In this document: one piece after another, positions 1 through 7,605 of the stretch
Layout: each line of letters begins with the position of its first letter
Position numbering within the stretch: the first letter of the stretch is position 1
DNA from: SURF-25 sp040754255
Lineage (GTDB): Bacteria > Omnitrophota > Gorgyraeia > Gygaellales > Profunditerraquicolaceae
Assembly (NCBI GenBank): GCA_040754255.1
Contig: JBFMDA010000018.1
Location: 1 to 28,205, forward strand
DNA: 28,205 nt
Reading direction: 5' to 3'
Translations under genes and position numbers: made by a program
Notes under the pieces: generated by a model
Databases searched by the model: none
Told to the model about the DNA's origin: nothing
Seen by the model: only the letters and a program-made list of their open reading frames with translations

Positions 1-898
1 GCTGCAATGCAGTCTCTGCGGTATCAACGCGGCCGCTGGCGTTAATGCGCGGCCCAAGTATAAAACTGATAAAGTGGGGCGTAATCTTTTTGTCCCTTAT
101 CCTGCTTGTTTCCATAAGGGCCAAGAGGCCCGGCCGTTTTGTACGCGGCAGACACATAAGTCCCTCTTTTACGATAATTCTGTTTTCTCCGGTTAAAGGG
201 ACCGCGTCCGCAACAGTGCCGATCGAGACCAGGTCAAGCTCCTCATTGAGCGGCTTGCCTGCAAGTGCCTGGCACAATTTATATACCACCCCTACTCCCG
301 CCAAGTCGCGATACGGATACCCGCAGCGCCTTAGTTTCGGATTGATAGTAGCAGCTGCCGGGAATGCGGCAGTATCGGGTTCAACCGGCTCGTGATGATC
401 GGTGACTACCACTTTAACCCCCCCTGCCGCAAGTGCGCCGATATATTCATGGCTTGAGGTGCCGCAATCCGCAGTAATCAAAAGCGTTATCCTTTTGTCC
501 CGGGCAATGGCGAGTATGTTCTTGTTGAGGCCGTAGCCTTCCTTCACGCGGTGAGGAATATAATACTCAGCGTCTATTCCCATGCGTAACAGGGCTTCGT
601 GAAGAAGTGTCAAAGAAGTGACGCCATCGGCATCGTAATCGCTGAATAACAATACCTTCTCTTTGCGGCGGCACGCATCCTTGATAATCTCAACCGCCTT
701 GTGCATATCGCTAAAACAATAGGGATCATGCAACCTGTCAAGCCCTCCATAGAGGAACCCTTCGGCCTCTTGCGCATTGGAAATACCGCGATTTACCAAT
801 AGTTGAGCAAGGATATACGAAATCCCCAATTCCTTACATAGACGAATCTGGAGTTTTTTATTAGGCAGGTTGACGGTGAGTATTTTGTGGGTATGCAT
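1..898 (-). CDS. recJ: RecJ single-stranded-DNA 5'-3' exonuclease, N-terminal part (cut by window edge)
   Basis: Reading the minus strand from ATG at 898 gives an open frame of 299 codons that runs off the window start without a stop. It carries the DHH-phosphoesterase signature: SDYDADGVTS (motif I), LITADCGTSS (motif II) and VTDHHEP (the DHH motif), then DLAGVGVVYK and IGTVADAVPLTGENR, both typical of RecJ. The family degrades single-stranded DNA 5' to 3' in recombination and mismatch repair, using Mn2+/Mg2+ held by these Asp/His residues. The frame ends within the catalytic core; the DHHA1 and OB-fold parts must lie outside. The ATG follows the argS stop by 2 bases, so recJ is the distal gene of the operon starting at 3251. 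The start is supported by position and by the usual N-terminal length before motif I; the ribosome site is weak. Confidence 0.93.
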   Translation of the reverse strand, partial: MHTHKILTVNLPNKKLQIRLCKELGISYILAQLLVNRGISNAQEAEGFLYGGLDRLHDPYCFSDMHKAVEIIKDACRRKEKVLLFSDYDADGVTSLTLLHEALLRMGIDAEYYIPHRVKEGYGLNKNILAIARDKRITLLITADCGTSSHEYIGALAAGGVKVVVTDHHEPVEPDTAAFPAAATINPKLRRCGYPYRDLAGVGVVYKLCQALAGKPLNEELDLVSIGTVADAVPLTGENRIIVKEGLMCLPRTKRPGLLALMETSRIRDKKITPHFISFILGPRINASGRVDTAETALQ

Positions 899-900
899 TG

Positions 901-2544
901 TCACATCTTCTGAGGCCTTGAAATCCCCAATAATTCTAAACCCTTATCCAGAGTGCTGCGTATCCCCCGGATAAGATAAAGCCTTGCGCTGGTTAATTGG
1001 CTATCATCAGTAAGCACGCGGTGACGGTCATAAAAACGGTGAAAAGACTCTGAAAGCTCTTGTAAATATACGGTCATCATGTAAGGATCAAGGGTTTTTA
1101 CGCAGACTTTTACTATATAGGGGAATTTCCAAATCGTTCGGATGAGCTGGAGTTCTTCGCTTTCTCTCAATAGCGTACAATCGGCGGCACCGGCAGGGCC
1201 GCTTTCTTGGGCCTGTCGCAGTATGCTACTAATCCTGGCATATGCGTATTGCACGTAGTAGACCGGGTTCTCGGATGTTTGTTTCTTGGCAACCTCAAGG
1301 TCAAAATCAAGATGGCTGGAAGTGCGACGCATAAGAAAGAAAAACCTCGAAGCGTCGGGACCGACCTCACGAAGGACTTCCCGTAATGTGATGTATTGGC
1401 CTTTGCGGGTCGACATTTCGACGGGCCTACCGCCCCTTAGAATAGTGGCTAGTTGCACGATCACAATAGAGAGAGATTCGGATGGATAGCCGAGCGCACT
1501 CACTGAAGCCTTAAGCCTATTTATGTATCCGTGGTGATCCGGCCCCCAAAGATTGATCAACCACTGAAAACCCCGCTCATACTTATCGCGGTGATAGGCG
1601 ATATCAGGCGCAAGGTAGGTGTAGGAACCGTCGCTCTTTACCACTACCCTGTCTTTATCATCCCCGAACTCGCTAGACTTAAACCAGAGCGCGCCGTCCT
1701 GTTCGTAGGCAAAGCCTTTTTCTTTTAACGACTCCAGCACCTTTTGTATTTTTCCGCTCTCGCGCAACTCCTTTTGGCTATACCAACTGTCGAAATGTAC
1801 GGAAAAATCATTAAGCTCCCCCTCAATGGTGCGGGAAATATCCTTCAAGCCATACTCTGAGAAATCCCCGACCGCAAGATGCCCCTCCTTTATCCTTCTG
1901 GCCAGGTCAACTATATAATCGCCTTGGTAAAAATTTTCGGGGAACTCTATCTTTTCCCCGGATAGTTCCTTAAGCCTTGCTTCAATCGAAGAGCCCAGGA
2001 TGGTAATCTGGTTTCCTTCATCATTAAGGTAGTATTCCCTTTTGACGCGGAATCCCGCAAATGCCAAGATATTCGCTAGCGCATCTCCGACTGCGGCTTG
2101 CCTGGCGTGCGCAACCGATAAGGGGCCGGTAGGATTTGCGCTTACAAACTCAATCAGGACGCGCCGACCTTCACCCAGGCGTACCCGCAGAAAATCGTCT
2201 CCCGAGGAAACAAGGCTTCTTAAGTAATCACGGAAATAATCTTCGCTTAAGAAAAAATTAATGAATCCCGGCCCCTGCACCTTGACAGAGCGGATGTATT
2301 TCCTCGCTCCTGCAGCATCAAGATGCGCCTCAAGGGCTTCTCGTATGCGCCTCCCCAGTTCCAGGGGGTTTTGTTTCGTCTGGCTTGCAACCATCATAGC
2401 CAGATTGCTGGAGTAATCCCCGAACGAAGCATTAGAAGGGATATCGAGGACCGCTTTTTCTCCAACGCCCTGCGGCAGAGGGCCCAAAGATTCTAACGCA
2501 TCGCTGAGCGCATTGGTTATTATCGCTTCTATTGATTCTTTCAT
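901..2544 (-). CDS. argS: Arginyl-tRNA synthetase (class I)
   Basis: The 547-residue product charges tRNA-Arg with arginine in the cytoplasm. The N-terminal Add1-like domain (about residues 1-100, with NASFGDYSSNLAM) recognises the tRNA elbow. The class I catalytic site begins at about residue 135 with SANPTGPLSVAHARQ, where HARQ replaces HIGH as usual in ArgS. The KMSKS-type loop appears as MSTRKGQ. The all-alpha anticodon-binding domain ends in the typical GLELLGI tail. Length is normal for the family. It lies 63 bases after rsfS with no clear ribosome site and is followed 2 bases later by recJ. Start chosen at ATG because it fits the family N-terminus. No missing catalytic segment is visible. 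Confidence 0.97.
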   Translation of the reverse strand: MKESIEAIITNALSDALESLGPLPQGVGEKAVLDIPSNASFGDYSSNLAMMVASQTKQNPLELGRRIREALEAHLDAAGARKYIRSVKVQGPGFINFFLSEDYFRDYLRSLVSSGDDFLRVRLGEGRRVLIEFVSANPTGPLSVAHARQAAVGDALANILAFAGFRVKREYYLNDEGNQITILGSSIEARLKELSGEKIEFPENFYQGDYIVDLARRIKEGHLAVGDFSEYGLKDISRTIEGELNDFSVHFDSWYSQKELRESGKIQKVLESLKEKGFAYEQDGALWFKSSEFGDDKDRVVVKSDGSYTYLAPDIAYHRDKYERGFQWLINLWGPDHHGYINRLKASVSALGYPSESLSIVIVQLATILRGGRPVEMSTRKGQYITLREVLREVGPDASRFFFLMRRTSSHLDFDLEVAKKQTSENPVYYVQYAYARISSILRQAQESGPAGAADCTLLRESEELQLIRTIWKFPYIVKVCVKTLDPYMMTVYLQELSESFHRFYDRHRVLTDDSQLTSARLYLIRGIRSTLDKGLELLGISRPQKM

Positions 2545-2607
2545 GTGTGTGCGTGTAACGTACGGAAAGAGACTTTTTTAAAAGAAGTGCCGTAGCGGAG
2601 AGAGAGG

Positions 2608-2970
2608 TTATGTCTTTTTTGTGCGCCGGCTGACTCGTACCCTTTTGGCATCAGACCAAAGCCGCTCCAAAGAATAAAACTCTCTCATCGCCTTATTGAA
2701 AATATGCACTACCACACTGGAAAAATCCAAAACAACCCATCCCGATTCGTCGTGCGGCAGCGTTTTCGTGAGAGAGTTTATTCCCTGCGTACCTAATTCT
2801 TCCTGGAGTATCTCGGCAAAGGATTGTATCTGCCTTTGAGATTGTACGCTCAAGACAACAAAATAATCGCAGAAATTGGCGACCGCGCGCATGTCCAAGA
2901 CGACTACCTGCTCGGCCTTCTTGTCCCTTGCGAGATTCGCGATATACAGAGCTACTTTTTTTGAATCTAT
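2608..2970 (-). CDS. rsfS: Ribosomal silencing factor RsfS (Iojap family), probable ATA start
   Basis: RsfS binds ribosomal protein L14 and blocks 30S-50S joining when nutrients are scarce. Family features are clear: CDYFVVLSVQSQRQIQ, HDESGWVVLDF, VVVHIFNKAMREFYSLERLW. The first ATG (2892) or TTG (2898) would delete the first helix and strand. The frame stays open upstream to an in-frame TAG at 2998-3000 and encodes DSKKVALYIANLARDKKAEQ, exactly the expected N-terminus. The only codon at the right place is ATA at 2968-2970. It sits 9 bases after AGGAGG (2980-2985), giving 120 residues, a normal length. There is no ATG or GTG in frame between the TAG and 2892. A sequencing error is possible, but no single obvious base change is forced by the rest of the frame. 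Function is near certain, the start less so. Confidence 0.9.
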   Translation of the reverse strand: MDSKKVALYIANLARDKKAEQVVVLDMRAVANFCDYFVVLSVQSQRQIQSFAEILQEELGTQGINSLTKTLPHDESGWVVLDFSSVVVHIFNKAMREFYSLERLWSDAKRVRVSRRTKKT

Positions 2971-2979
2971 GTGAACACG

Positions 2980-2985
2980 CCTCCT
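2980..2985 (-). promoter_or_regulatory. Ribosome binding site supporting the ATA start of rsfS
   Basis: AGGAGG on the minus strand lies just after the stop of the 49-residue gene (2987-2989) and 9 bases before the ATA codon at 2970. It is 81 bases from the next in-frame candidate start (TTG 2898), too far to serve it. The other nearby start-like codon, GTG in a shifted frame, runs into a stop after three codons. The site therefore argues for initiation at or very near ATA. Confidence 0.75.
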
Positions 2986-2986
2986 C

Positions 2987-3136
2987 TTACTGTTTTCCTA
3001 AAATCTTATACATGCCGGTACCACATTCAGGGCATTTGCCTTTGACGGCCAACCTTTTATTCTTCATTGTTACTTTTTGCTCGTCTTTCATCTCTCTCTG
3101 CGTCTTGCATTTGACGCAATAGCCTTTTTCTGCCAT
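2987..3136 (-). CDS. Small zinc-ribbon-like protein, DUF5679-type (49 aa)
   Basis: A 49-residue frame starting at ATG 3136 behind a strong ribosome site (AAGGAGG, about 6 bases upstream) and ending in TAA. It begins MAEKGYCVKCKTQREMKDE, continues VTMKNKRLAVKGKCPECGTG and ends MYKILGKQ. Two CxxC pairs (CVKC near residues 7-10 and CPEC near 36-39) suggest a single bound metal, probably zinc. The pattern YCVKCK, MKD, VTMKN, KGxCPxCGT matches what I recall of DUF5679, a small family of unknown function in archaea and several bacterial phyla. It is the first gene after the promoter at 3223-3251 and immediately precedes rsfS, argS and recJ, so a role around translation or nucleic acids is possible but only inferred. 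Easily missed because it is so short. Confidence 0.88.
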   Translation of the reverse strand: MAEKGYCVKCKTQREMKDEQKVTMKNKRLAVKGKCPECGTGMYKILGKQ

Positions 3137-3222
3137 TTCCTTCCTCCTTTTTTCTAACTCGGTTGTGTGATGAACTATGTATGCCTTTGTATTTTACGTC
3201 CAAATACTCGCCCAACGAAACA

Positions 3223-3251
3223 ATAGTAACATATGCAACTTCGCCTGTCAA
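3223..3251 (-). promoter_or_regulatory. Sigma70-type promoter of the DUF5679-rsfS-argS-recJ operon
   Basis: On the minus strand TTGACA (3251-3246) and TACTAT (3228-3223) are separated by exactly 17 bases. The -35 is perfect and the -10 differs from TATAAT at one position. A start near 3216 would give a leader of about 80 bases ahead of the small zinc-ribbon gene. The promoter begins just after the stop of the CNNM/CBS gene, so it separates that operon from this one. I see no hairpin-plus-T-run terminator in the gap. Confidence 0.8.
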
Positions 3252-3257
3252 ATCTTA

Positions 3258-4283
3258 TTATTTCGGGTATTTCGCGTGCTGTTCCTCGATCTCCCCTACG
3301 ATCTCCTCCAAAAGGTCTTCCAGTGTAACTAGGCCGTGTGTCTTTTTCTGTTCATCTACTACGATAGCGATCTGGATCTTTTCCGATTGGAACTTCCTCA
3401 GCAACTCATTAACCTTAAGCGTAAGGGGCACGTAATAAGGCTGGTGCAATAAATCCTGGAGGAGAAACAACCCCTTGTCGCGCAGGATATAAAGCAGGTC
3501 GTGTGCATGGAGTATCCCGACGATAGTATCAAGGTTGCCCGCGTAGACGGGAAGCCTGGCATGGCCTTCTTCGATAAAGACGCTTAAGACCTCATCTGAG
3601 CTCATGTTTACGTTTAATGCGACCATCTTCTCTTTCGGCACCATCACGTCGCCGACCTTAATATCGCCGAATTCAAAAATACGGTAGAGCAGCTTGCGTT
3701 CTTCGTCGCTTAAGACCCCTTCCTCCTTGCCGATCTCTATCATCATCCTGATTTCTTCTTCTGTAATCAGGGGGGAACGCTTGGCGGGGGCGATATTGAG
3801 AAGGCGCAGAATAAAATTACTGGTAGCGGTAAATACGACGATAAGCGGATGGAATATCTTAATAAACGCCTCCATCAGGGGCGAGGTAAAAAGGGCGATT
3901 TTCTCCGTATGCTTGGTAGCCAGGATCTTTGGGGTAATCTCGCAGAGGATCAGTATAAAAAAGGTCGAAGCAAAAGTAGACACGATGACGCCCCAACGGT
4001 AACCCAAAAGCTGCACTAGTATACCGGTGGCAATTGCCGATATGGCAATATTGACAAAATCGTTCCCGATTAAAATTGCTGCGATAAATTTATCCAGCTT
4101 AGTGACAAGCCGCTGGATGCTCTGGGCGCGCCGCAGGCCTTTATTTACCATATGGCGCAGCCGTATCTTGCTTAAGCCTATGACCGCCGTTTCGGAGGCG
4201 GAAAAGAAAAATGAGATACACGCCAGAAAGAGCATGAATAAAAGGGTAATCGGCAATGATATAAAAACTTCCGCCGTGTTCAT
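3258..4283 (-). CDS. CNNM/CBS-domain integral membrane protein (CorC/HlyC/TlyC family)
   Basis: A 341-residue inner-membrane protein. Residues 1 to about 190 form a CNNM (DUF21) domain with hydrophobic segments: ISLPITLLFMLFLACISFFFSASE, FIAAILIGNDFVNIAISAIA, GVIVSTFASTFFILILCEITPK. Then follow two CBS repeats (VGDVMVPKEKMVALN; PLTLKVNELLRKF to GLVTLEDLLEEIVGEI). The family is linked to Mg2+/Co2+ efflux or tolerance. The protein stops soon after the second CBS, at EQHAKYPK, and so lacks the C-terminal CorC_HlyC domain of many relatives, making it a short form. Its ATG overlaps the peptidase stop (ATGA), so the two are translationally coupled at the end of the trpBA transcript. The substrate cannot be told from sequence. 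Confidence 0.9.
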   Translation of the reverse strand: MNTAEVFISLPITLLFMLFLACISFFFSASETAVIGLSKIRLRHMVNKGLRRAQSIQRLVTKLDKFIAAILIGNDFVNIAISAIATGILVQLLGYRWGVIVSTFASTFFILILCEITPKILATKHTEKIALFTSPLMEAFIKIFHPLIVVFTATSNFILRLLNIAPAKRSPLITEEEIRMMIEIGKEEGVLSDEERKLLYRIFEFGDIKVGDVMVPKEKMVALNVNMSSDEVLSVFIEEGHARLPVYAGNLDTIVGILHAHDLLYILRDKGLFLLQDLLHQPYYVPLTLKVNELLRKFQSEKIQIAIVVDEQKKTHGLVTLEDLLEEIVGEIEEQHAKYPK

Positions 4284-5548
4284 CGTATCCTCAAGATGGC
4301 CTCGATATCCTCTGGGCTTTCTTTCACCGGCCCGATAACCGCCAGATTAAGTTTTTCTTCCCTAAAAATAAAACGCGCTGCTTCGCGCACATCGCTGACT
4401 TTAATACGCCTGACCTCTTTGATGGTCTCTTCTAGGGTATATACCTTATCCTGCGTAATGGCTGATTCGCCGATCCAAAGCATGTGGTCAAGCGTATCTT
4501 CAAGCGCCAGTTCAAGCTGCCCTAAATAAAAATCTTTTGCACGCATAAGCTCGTTTGCCCTGACTTGCGTTGACCTGATTGTATCTAATTCTGAGAGGAT
4601 CACGGAAAGTGCTTCTTTAAGCTTTAAGGCATCGATGCCCGCATGGATCACAAACGCGCCCGTATCTTCAAAACGTTTAACCTGAGAGCCTATCTCATAC
4701 GCCAAGCCCCTCTTTTCTCTTAATTCGTTGAAAAGGCGGCTTGACATATTAGCGCCCAGCAGTATGTGCAATACATCCACCACAAACCGTAGAGGGTGCG
4801 TCCTGCTGACGCCGTGAAATCCCAACGCAAGGTGCGTCTGTTCGGTATCTTTACGCAATAGGTCTACCCCGGGTTTTCTCTGGCTCTCTTGAGCCTTGAT
4901 AAAACCGGGTGCGGATTTTTTTGCAAGGCCGCCGAACCTATCCCGTGCGTACCGCATGACCGAGCCGTAATCAAAAGAGCCGGCAACGCTTAAAAGGATG
5001 TTTCCTGCCGTATAGTACGCTTCTTTATATGTGCGTATATCCTTCCTCTGTATACCGCGCACCGACTCTTCAGTCCCCGCAATGCTCATACCCAGCGGCT
5101 GATCTGGCCATAAGAGCCTGTCAAGCAAATCGTACACGTAATACTGAGGTAAGTCCTTATACATCTTTATCTCTTCTAAAATCACGGTTCTTTCTTTCTT
5201 GATTTCTTCGCTCGGCAGAAGAGGAAATAATACCATATCAGACAATATATCCATTGCGACCGAAAGGTATTGCTTGGGAATCTTTACCAAATAACAGGTA
5301 AGCTCTTCGGAGGTAAAGCCGTTCAGCGTCCCTCCTACTCCCTCAATCGATTCCTTGATCCGGCGGCATGAATAGCGCCTGCTTCCTTTAAACAACAAGT
5401 GCTCGATGAAATGGCTTACGCCCTTTAGGCAAGGCTTCTCGTAGCGGCCGCCGACTTTTATCCAGATGCCAAACGCAACGGATTGCATATGCGGCATAGG
5501 CTCAGCAACGATCGAGAGCCCGTTGGCAAGCATTGTTTTCTTATGCAT
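4280..5548 (-). CDS. M16 family zinc peptidase (processing-protease type)
   Basis: A 422-residue pitrilysin/M16 peptidase. The inverted zinc motif HxxEH is present as HFIEH at about residues 46-50, preceded by GGRYEKPCLKGVS. The distal zinc glutamate lies in ILEEIKMYKD around 125-126. The later part has the family ELREKRGLAYEIGS and the second inactive half-domain. This resembles the YmxG/PqqL-like mitochondrial-processing-peptidase group that degrades or trims short peptides; no signal peptide is seen, so it is probably cytoplasmic. Its start overlaps the trpA stop by 8 bases and its stop overlaps the CNNM/CBS start by 4, so it belongs to the trpBA operon, although no link with tryptophan synthesis is known. 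Both zinc-ligand regions appear intact. Confidence 0.93.
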   Translation of the reverse strand: MHKKTMLANGLSIVAEPMPHMQSVAFGIWIKVGGRYEKPCLKGVSHFIEHLLFKGSRRYSCRRIKESIEGVGGTLNGFTSEELTCYLVKIPKQYLSVAMDILSDMVLFPLLPSEEIKKERTVILEEIKMYKDLPQYYVYDLLDRLLWPDQPLGMSIAGTEESVRGIQRKDIRTYKEAYYTAGNILLSVAGSFDYGSVMRYARDRFGGLAKKSAPGFIKAQESQRKPGVDLLRKDTEQTHLALGFHGVSRTHPLRFVVDVLHILLGANMSSRLFNELREKRGLAYEIGSQVKRFEDTGAFVIHAGIDALKLKEALSVILSELDTIRSTQVRANELMRAKDFYLGQLELALEDTLDHMLWIGESAITQDKVYTLEETIKEVRRIKVSDVREAARFIFREEKLNLAVIGPVKESPEDIEAILRIR

Positions 5549-6329
5549 TTTTCAGCTCCCGGACAAAGGCGGCAACGCGCTGAACCATATCAGGGCGCGC
5601 GAGGTTTTCTTTAATCTTTTTTATGATGGCGCTGCCTACGATGACGCCGTCGGCAGCCCGATACACCTGCCTCACCTGAGAAGGTACGGATACGCCAAAG
5701 CCGATACAGACCGGCTTTGTCGTCATGCGTTTAATGCGGCGCACTCGCTGTGCTAAACCCCTGGCCATACTGGTCCTGGGCCCGGTAATGCCTTCCAGGG
5801 AAATATAATAAATAAACCCTTTGGCGCTGGCTGCAATCGCTTTGCTGCGCGCGGGGCTGCTTGTCGGTGAGATAAAAGGAATAATATCGATACCTGCGCG
5901 GCGCGCTGACGCAGCAAGTACCCTCCCTTCTTCAAAAGGCAGATCGGGAATGAGAAAACCATCCACTCCGGCGGCATGCGCCAAGCGAACGAAAGATGCC
6001 TCACCAAAACAAAAAATAGGGTTATAATAAGACATCAGGCATAGGGGGGTATCGATATCGACGCGCAGCTGCGTTACTGTCCGCAGTATCGCTTTAAGCG
6101 TAACTTTATTTTTCAATGCCGCCACAGAGGCTTCCTGGATGAGCGGCCCATCTGCGATTGGGTCGGAGAAAGGCACCCCTAATTCGATAATATCCACGCC
6201 GCTTTCGGCAAATGCACGCACCAGTTTTTTCGTGACGGCGAGGCTCGGGTAGCCCGCGGTAATAAAAGCAATAAATGCCTTTTTTCTGTTTTTCTTTAAT
6301 TCTCTGAATGTCTTTTCTATCCGATTCAT
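5541..6329 (-). CDS. trpA: Tryptophan synthase alpha subunit
   Basis: A 262-residue TIM-barrel protein that cleaves indole-3-glycerol phosphate to indole and glyceraldehyde 3-phosphate, passing indole to TrpB through a tunnel. Both catalytic acids are at the usual places: Glu49 in DIIELGVPFSDP and Asp60 in PIADGPLIQEAS. The phosphate-binding loops GFGVS and GVIVGSAI are present. The ATG overlaps the trpB stop by 4 bases, the normal coupling for an alpha2-beta2 complex. The following M16 peptidase starts inside the trpA end. Length is standard and no key residue is lost. Confidence 0.98.
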   Translation of the reverse strand: MNRIEKTFRELKKNRKKAFIAFITAGYPSLAVTKKLVRAFAESGVDIIELGVPFSDPIADGPLIQEASVAALKNKVTLKAILRTVTQLRVDIDTPLCLMSYYNPIFCFGEASFVRLAHAAGVDGFLIPDLPFEEGRVLAASARRAGIDIIPFISPTSSPARSKAIAASAKGFIYYISLEGITGPRTSMARGLAQRVRRIKRMTTKPVCIGFGVSVPSQVRQVYRAADGVIVGSAIIKKIKENLARPDMVQRVAAFVRELKNA

Positions 6330-7516
6330 AGGTGAAGTGCGGCAACAGCGGTTTCCATGTCTTTATCCCCCCTGCCGGAGAGGCAAAGGATCACTAGCGC
6401 ATCCTTATGTATACGCCTCTGCCTTGCTGCGTACGTTAAATATCCGAGCGCATGCGCCGGCTCGAGCGCAGGAATAATCCCTTCGGTGCGGGAGAGCAAC
6501 GTAAACCCCTCCAATGCCTGGCGATCATCCACTGCCACATAGATAGCCCTTTTAATAGCCTTTAGATACGTATGCTCCGGCCCCACTCCCGGATAATCAA
6601 GGCCCGCGGCAATAGAATGCGCAGGCCGAATCTGCCCATTATCGTCTTCTAAGACCAGCGACTTTGCTCCGTGTAAAATTCCGGTTTTGCCACTTACCAG
6701 GGTGGCGGAATGCCTGCCGGAACGCAAGCCAAAACCAGCAGCCTCTACGCCGATGCATTGGACTTTTCTGTCGTTAAGAAAAGGGTAAAATAATCCTATC
6801 GCATTGCTTCCCGCCCCTACGCAGGCAACCAAATAATCGGGAAGCCTTCTTTCCTTCTTTAAGATTTGCGCCCTCGCCTCACGGCCTATCACCAACTGGT
6901 AATCTCTTACGATAGCCGGGTATGGGTGCGGGCCGACCACCGAACCGAGAATATAATGGGTCGTCTTGACGTGAGTGACCCAGTCGCGCATTGCTTCGTT
7001 GATCGCATCCTTAAGCGTTGCTGAGCCGCTTTCAACGGGAACAACGCTGGCTCCTAATAGCTTCATGCGGGATACATTGAGGGCCTGCCTGCGTATATCC
7101 TCTTTGCCCATATACACGACGCATTCCAACCCGAATAATGCACATACCGTTGCCACCGCAACGCCGTGCTGGCCAGCGCCTGTTTCGGCGATAATGCGCT
7201 TCTTCTTCATCCGTAGCGCAAGCAGCACCTGGCCAAGGGTATTATTTATTTTATGCGCGCCCGTGTGAAGCAAATCCTCCCGCTTAAGATATATTTTCCC
7301 TGCCTTAAGGCTCCTGCTAAGATTTTCAGCCAGGTATAAAGGCGTCGGCCTGCCGGCATATTCGCGCAGGTAATACTGGAGTTTCTTGTGAAAGGCTGGG
7401 TCGCCCTTTGCGCGCACATACGCCTCTTCTAATTCATTGAGGGCGGCCACGAGGGTCTCTGGGACGAACCTTCCTCCGAAATCCCCGAAGTATCCTTTTC
7501 TATCCGGAACGTGCAT
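6326..7516 (-). CDS. trpB: Tryptophan synthase beta subunit
   Basis: A 396-residue PLP enzyme that condenses indole with serine. The N-terminus (YFGDFGGRFVPETL) is the standard TrpB1 type that pairs with TrpA. The PLP lysine is Lys89 in HTGAHKINN. The phosphate-binding GAGSNAIG loop and the C-terminal SGRGDKDM segment are also present. It is the first gene after the consensus promoter at 7561-7589, with AAGGAG about 10 bases before the ATG, and it overlaps trpA by 4 bases. It is separated from trpF by an unrelated membrane-anchored gene and by that promoter, so trpBA can be expressed apart from trpGDCF. Confidence 0.98.
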   Translation of the reverse strand: MHVPDRKGYFGDFGGRFVPETLVAALNELEEAYVRAKGDPAFHKKLQYYLREYAGRPTPLYLAENLSRSLKAGKIYLKREDLLHTGAHKINNTLGQVLLALRMKKKRIIAETGAGQHGVAVATVCALFGLECVVYMGKEDIRRQALNVSRMKLLGASVVPVESGSATLKDAINEAMRDWVTHVKTTHYILGSVVGPHPYPAIVRDYQLVIGREARAQILKKERRLPDYLVACVGAGSNAIGLFYPFLNDRKVQCIGVEAAGFGLRSGRHSATLVSGKTGILHGAKSLVLEDDNGQIRPAHSIAAGLDYPGVGPEHTYLKAIKRAIYVAVDDRQALEGFTLLSRTEGIIPALEPAHALGYLTYAARQRRIHKDALVILCLSGRGDKDMETAVAALHL

Positions 7517-7560
7517 AGCGAAAAATCTCCTTATATAGACGTTGGTATCGTAATGCCGTC

Positions 7561-7589
7561 ATTATAGGAAAATTTAGCCTCCGTGTCAA
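7561..7589 (-). promoter_or_regulatory. Perfect consensus sigma70 promoter before trpB
   Basis: TTGACA (7589-7584), a 17-base spacer, and TATAAT (7566-7561) on the minus strand match the consensus at all twelve positions. A start near 7554 leaves a leader of roughly 40 bases with AAGGAG before the trpB ATG. Overlapping the -10 and start site is a small inverted repeat, TAATG-ACGG-CATTA, which could be an operator. A perfect promoter is usually repressed or very active; I see no trp leader peptide or attenuator. Confidence 0.88.
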
Positions 7590-7605
7590 TGTAAGTCGGT
7601 CTCTC

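Noticed and set aside
45..395. Plus-strand open frame of 116 codons
   Set aside because: It lies wholly inside recJ on the other strand, has no family motif and no ribosome site; recJ has intact motifs in its own frame.
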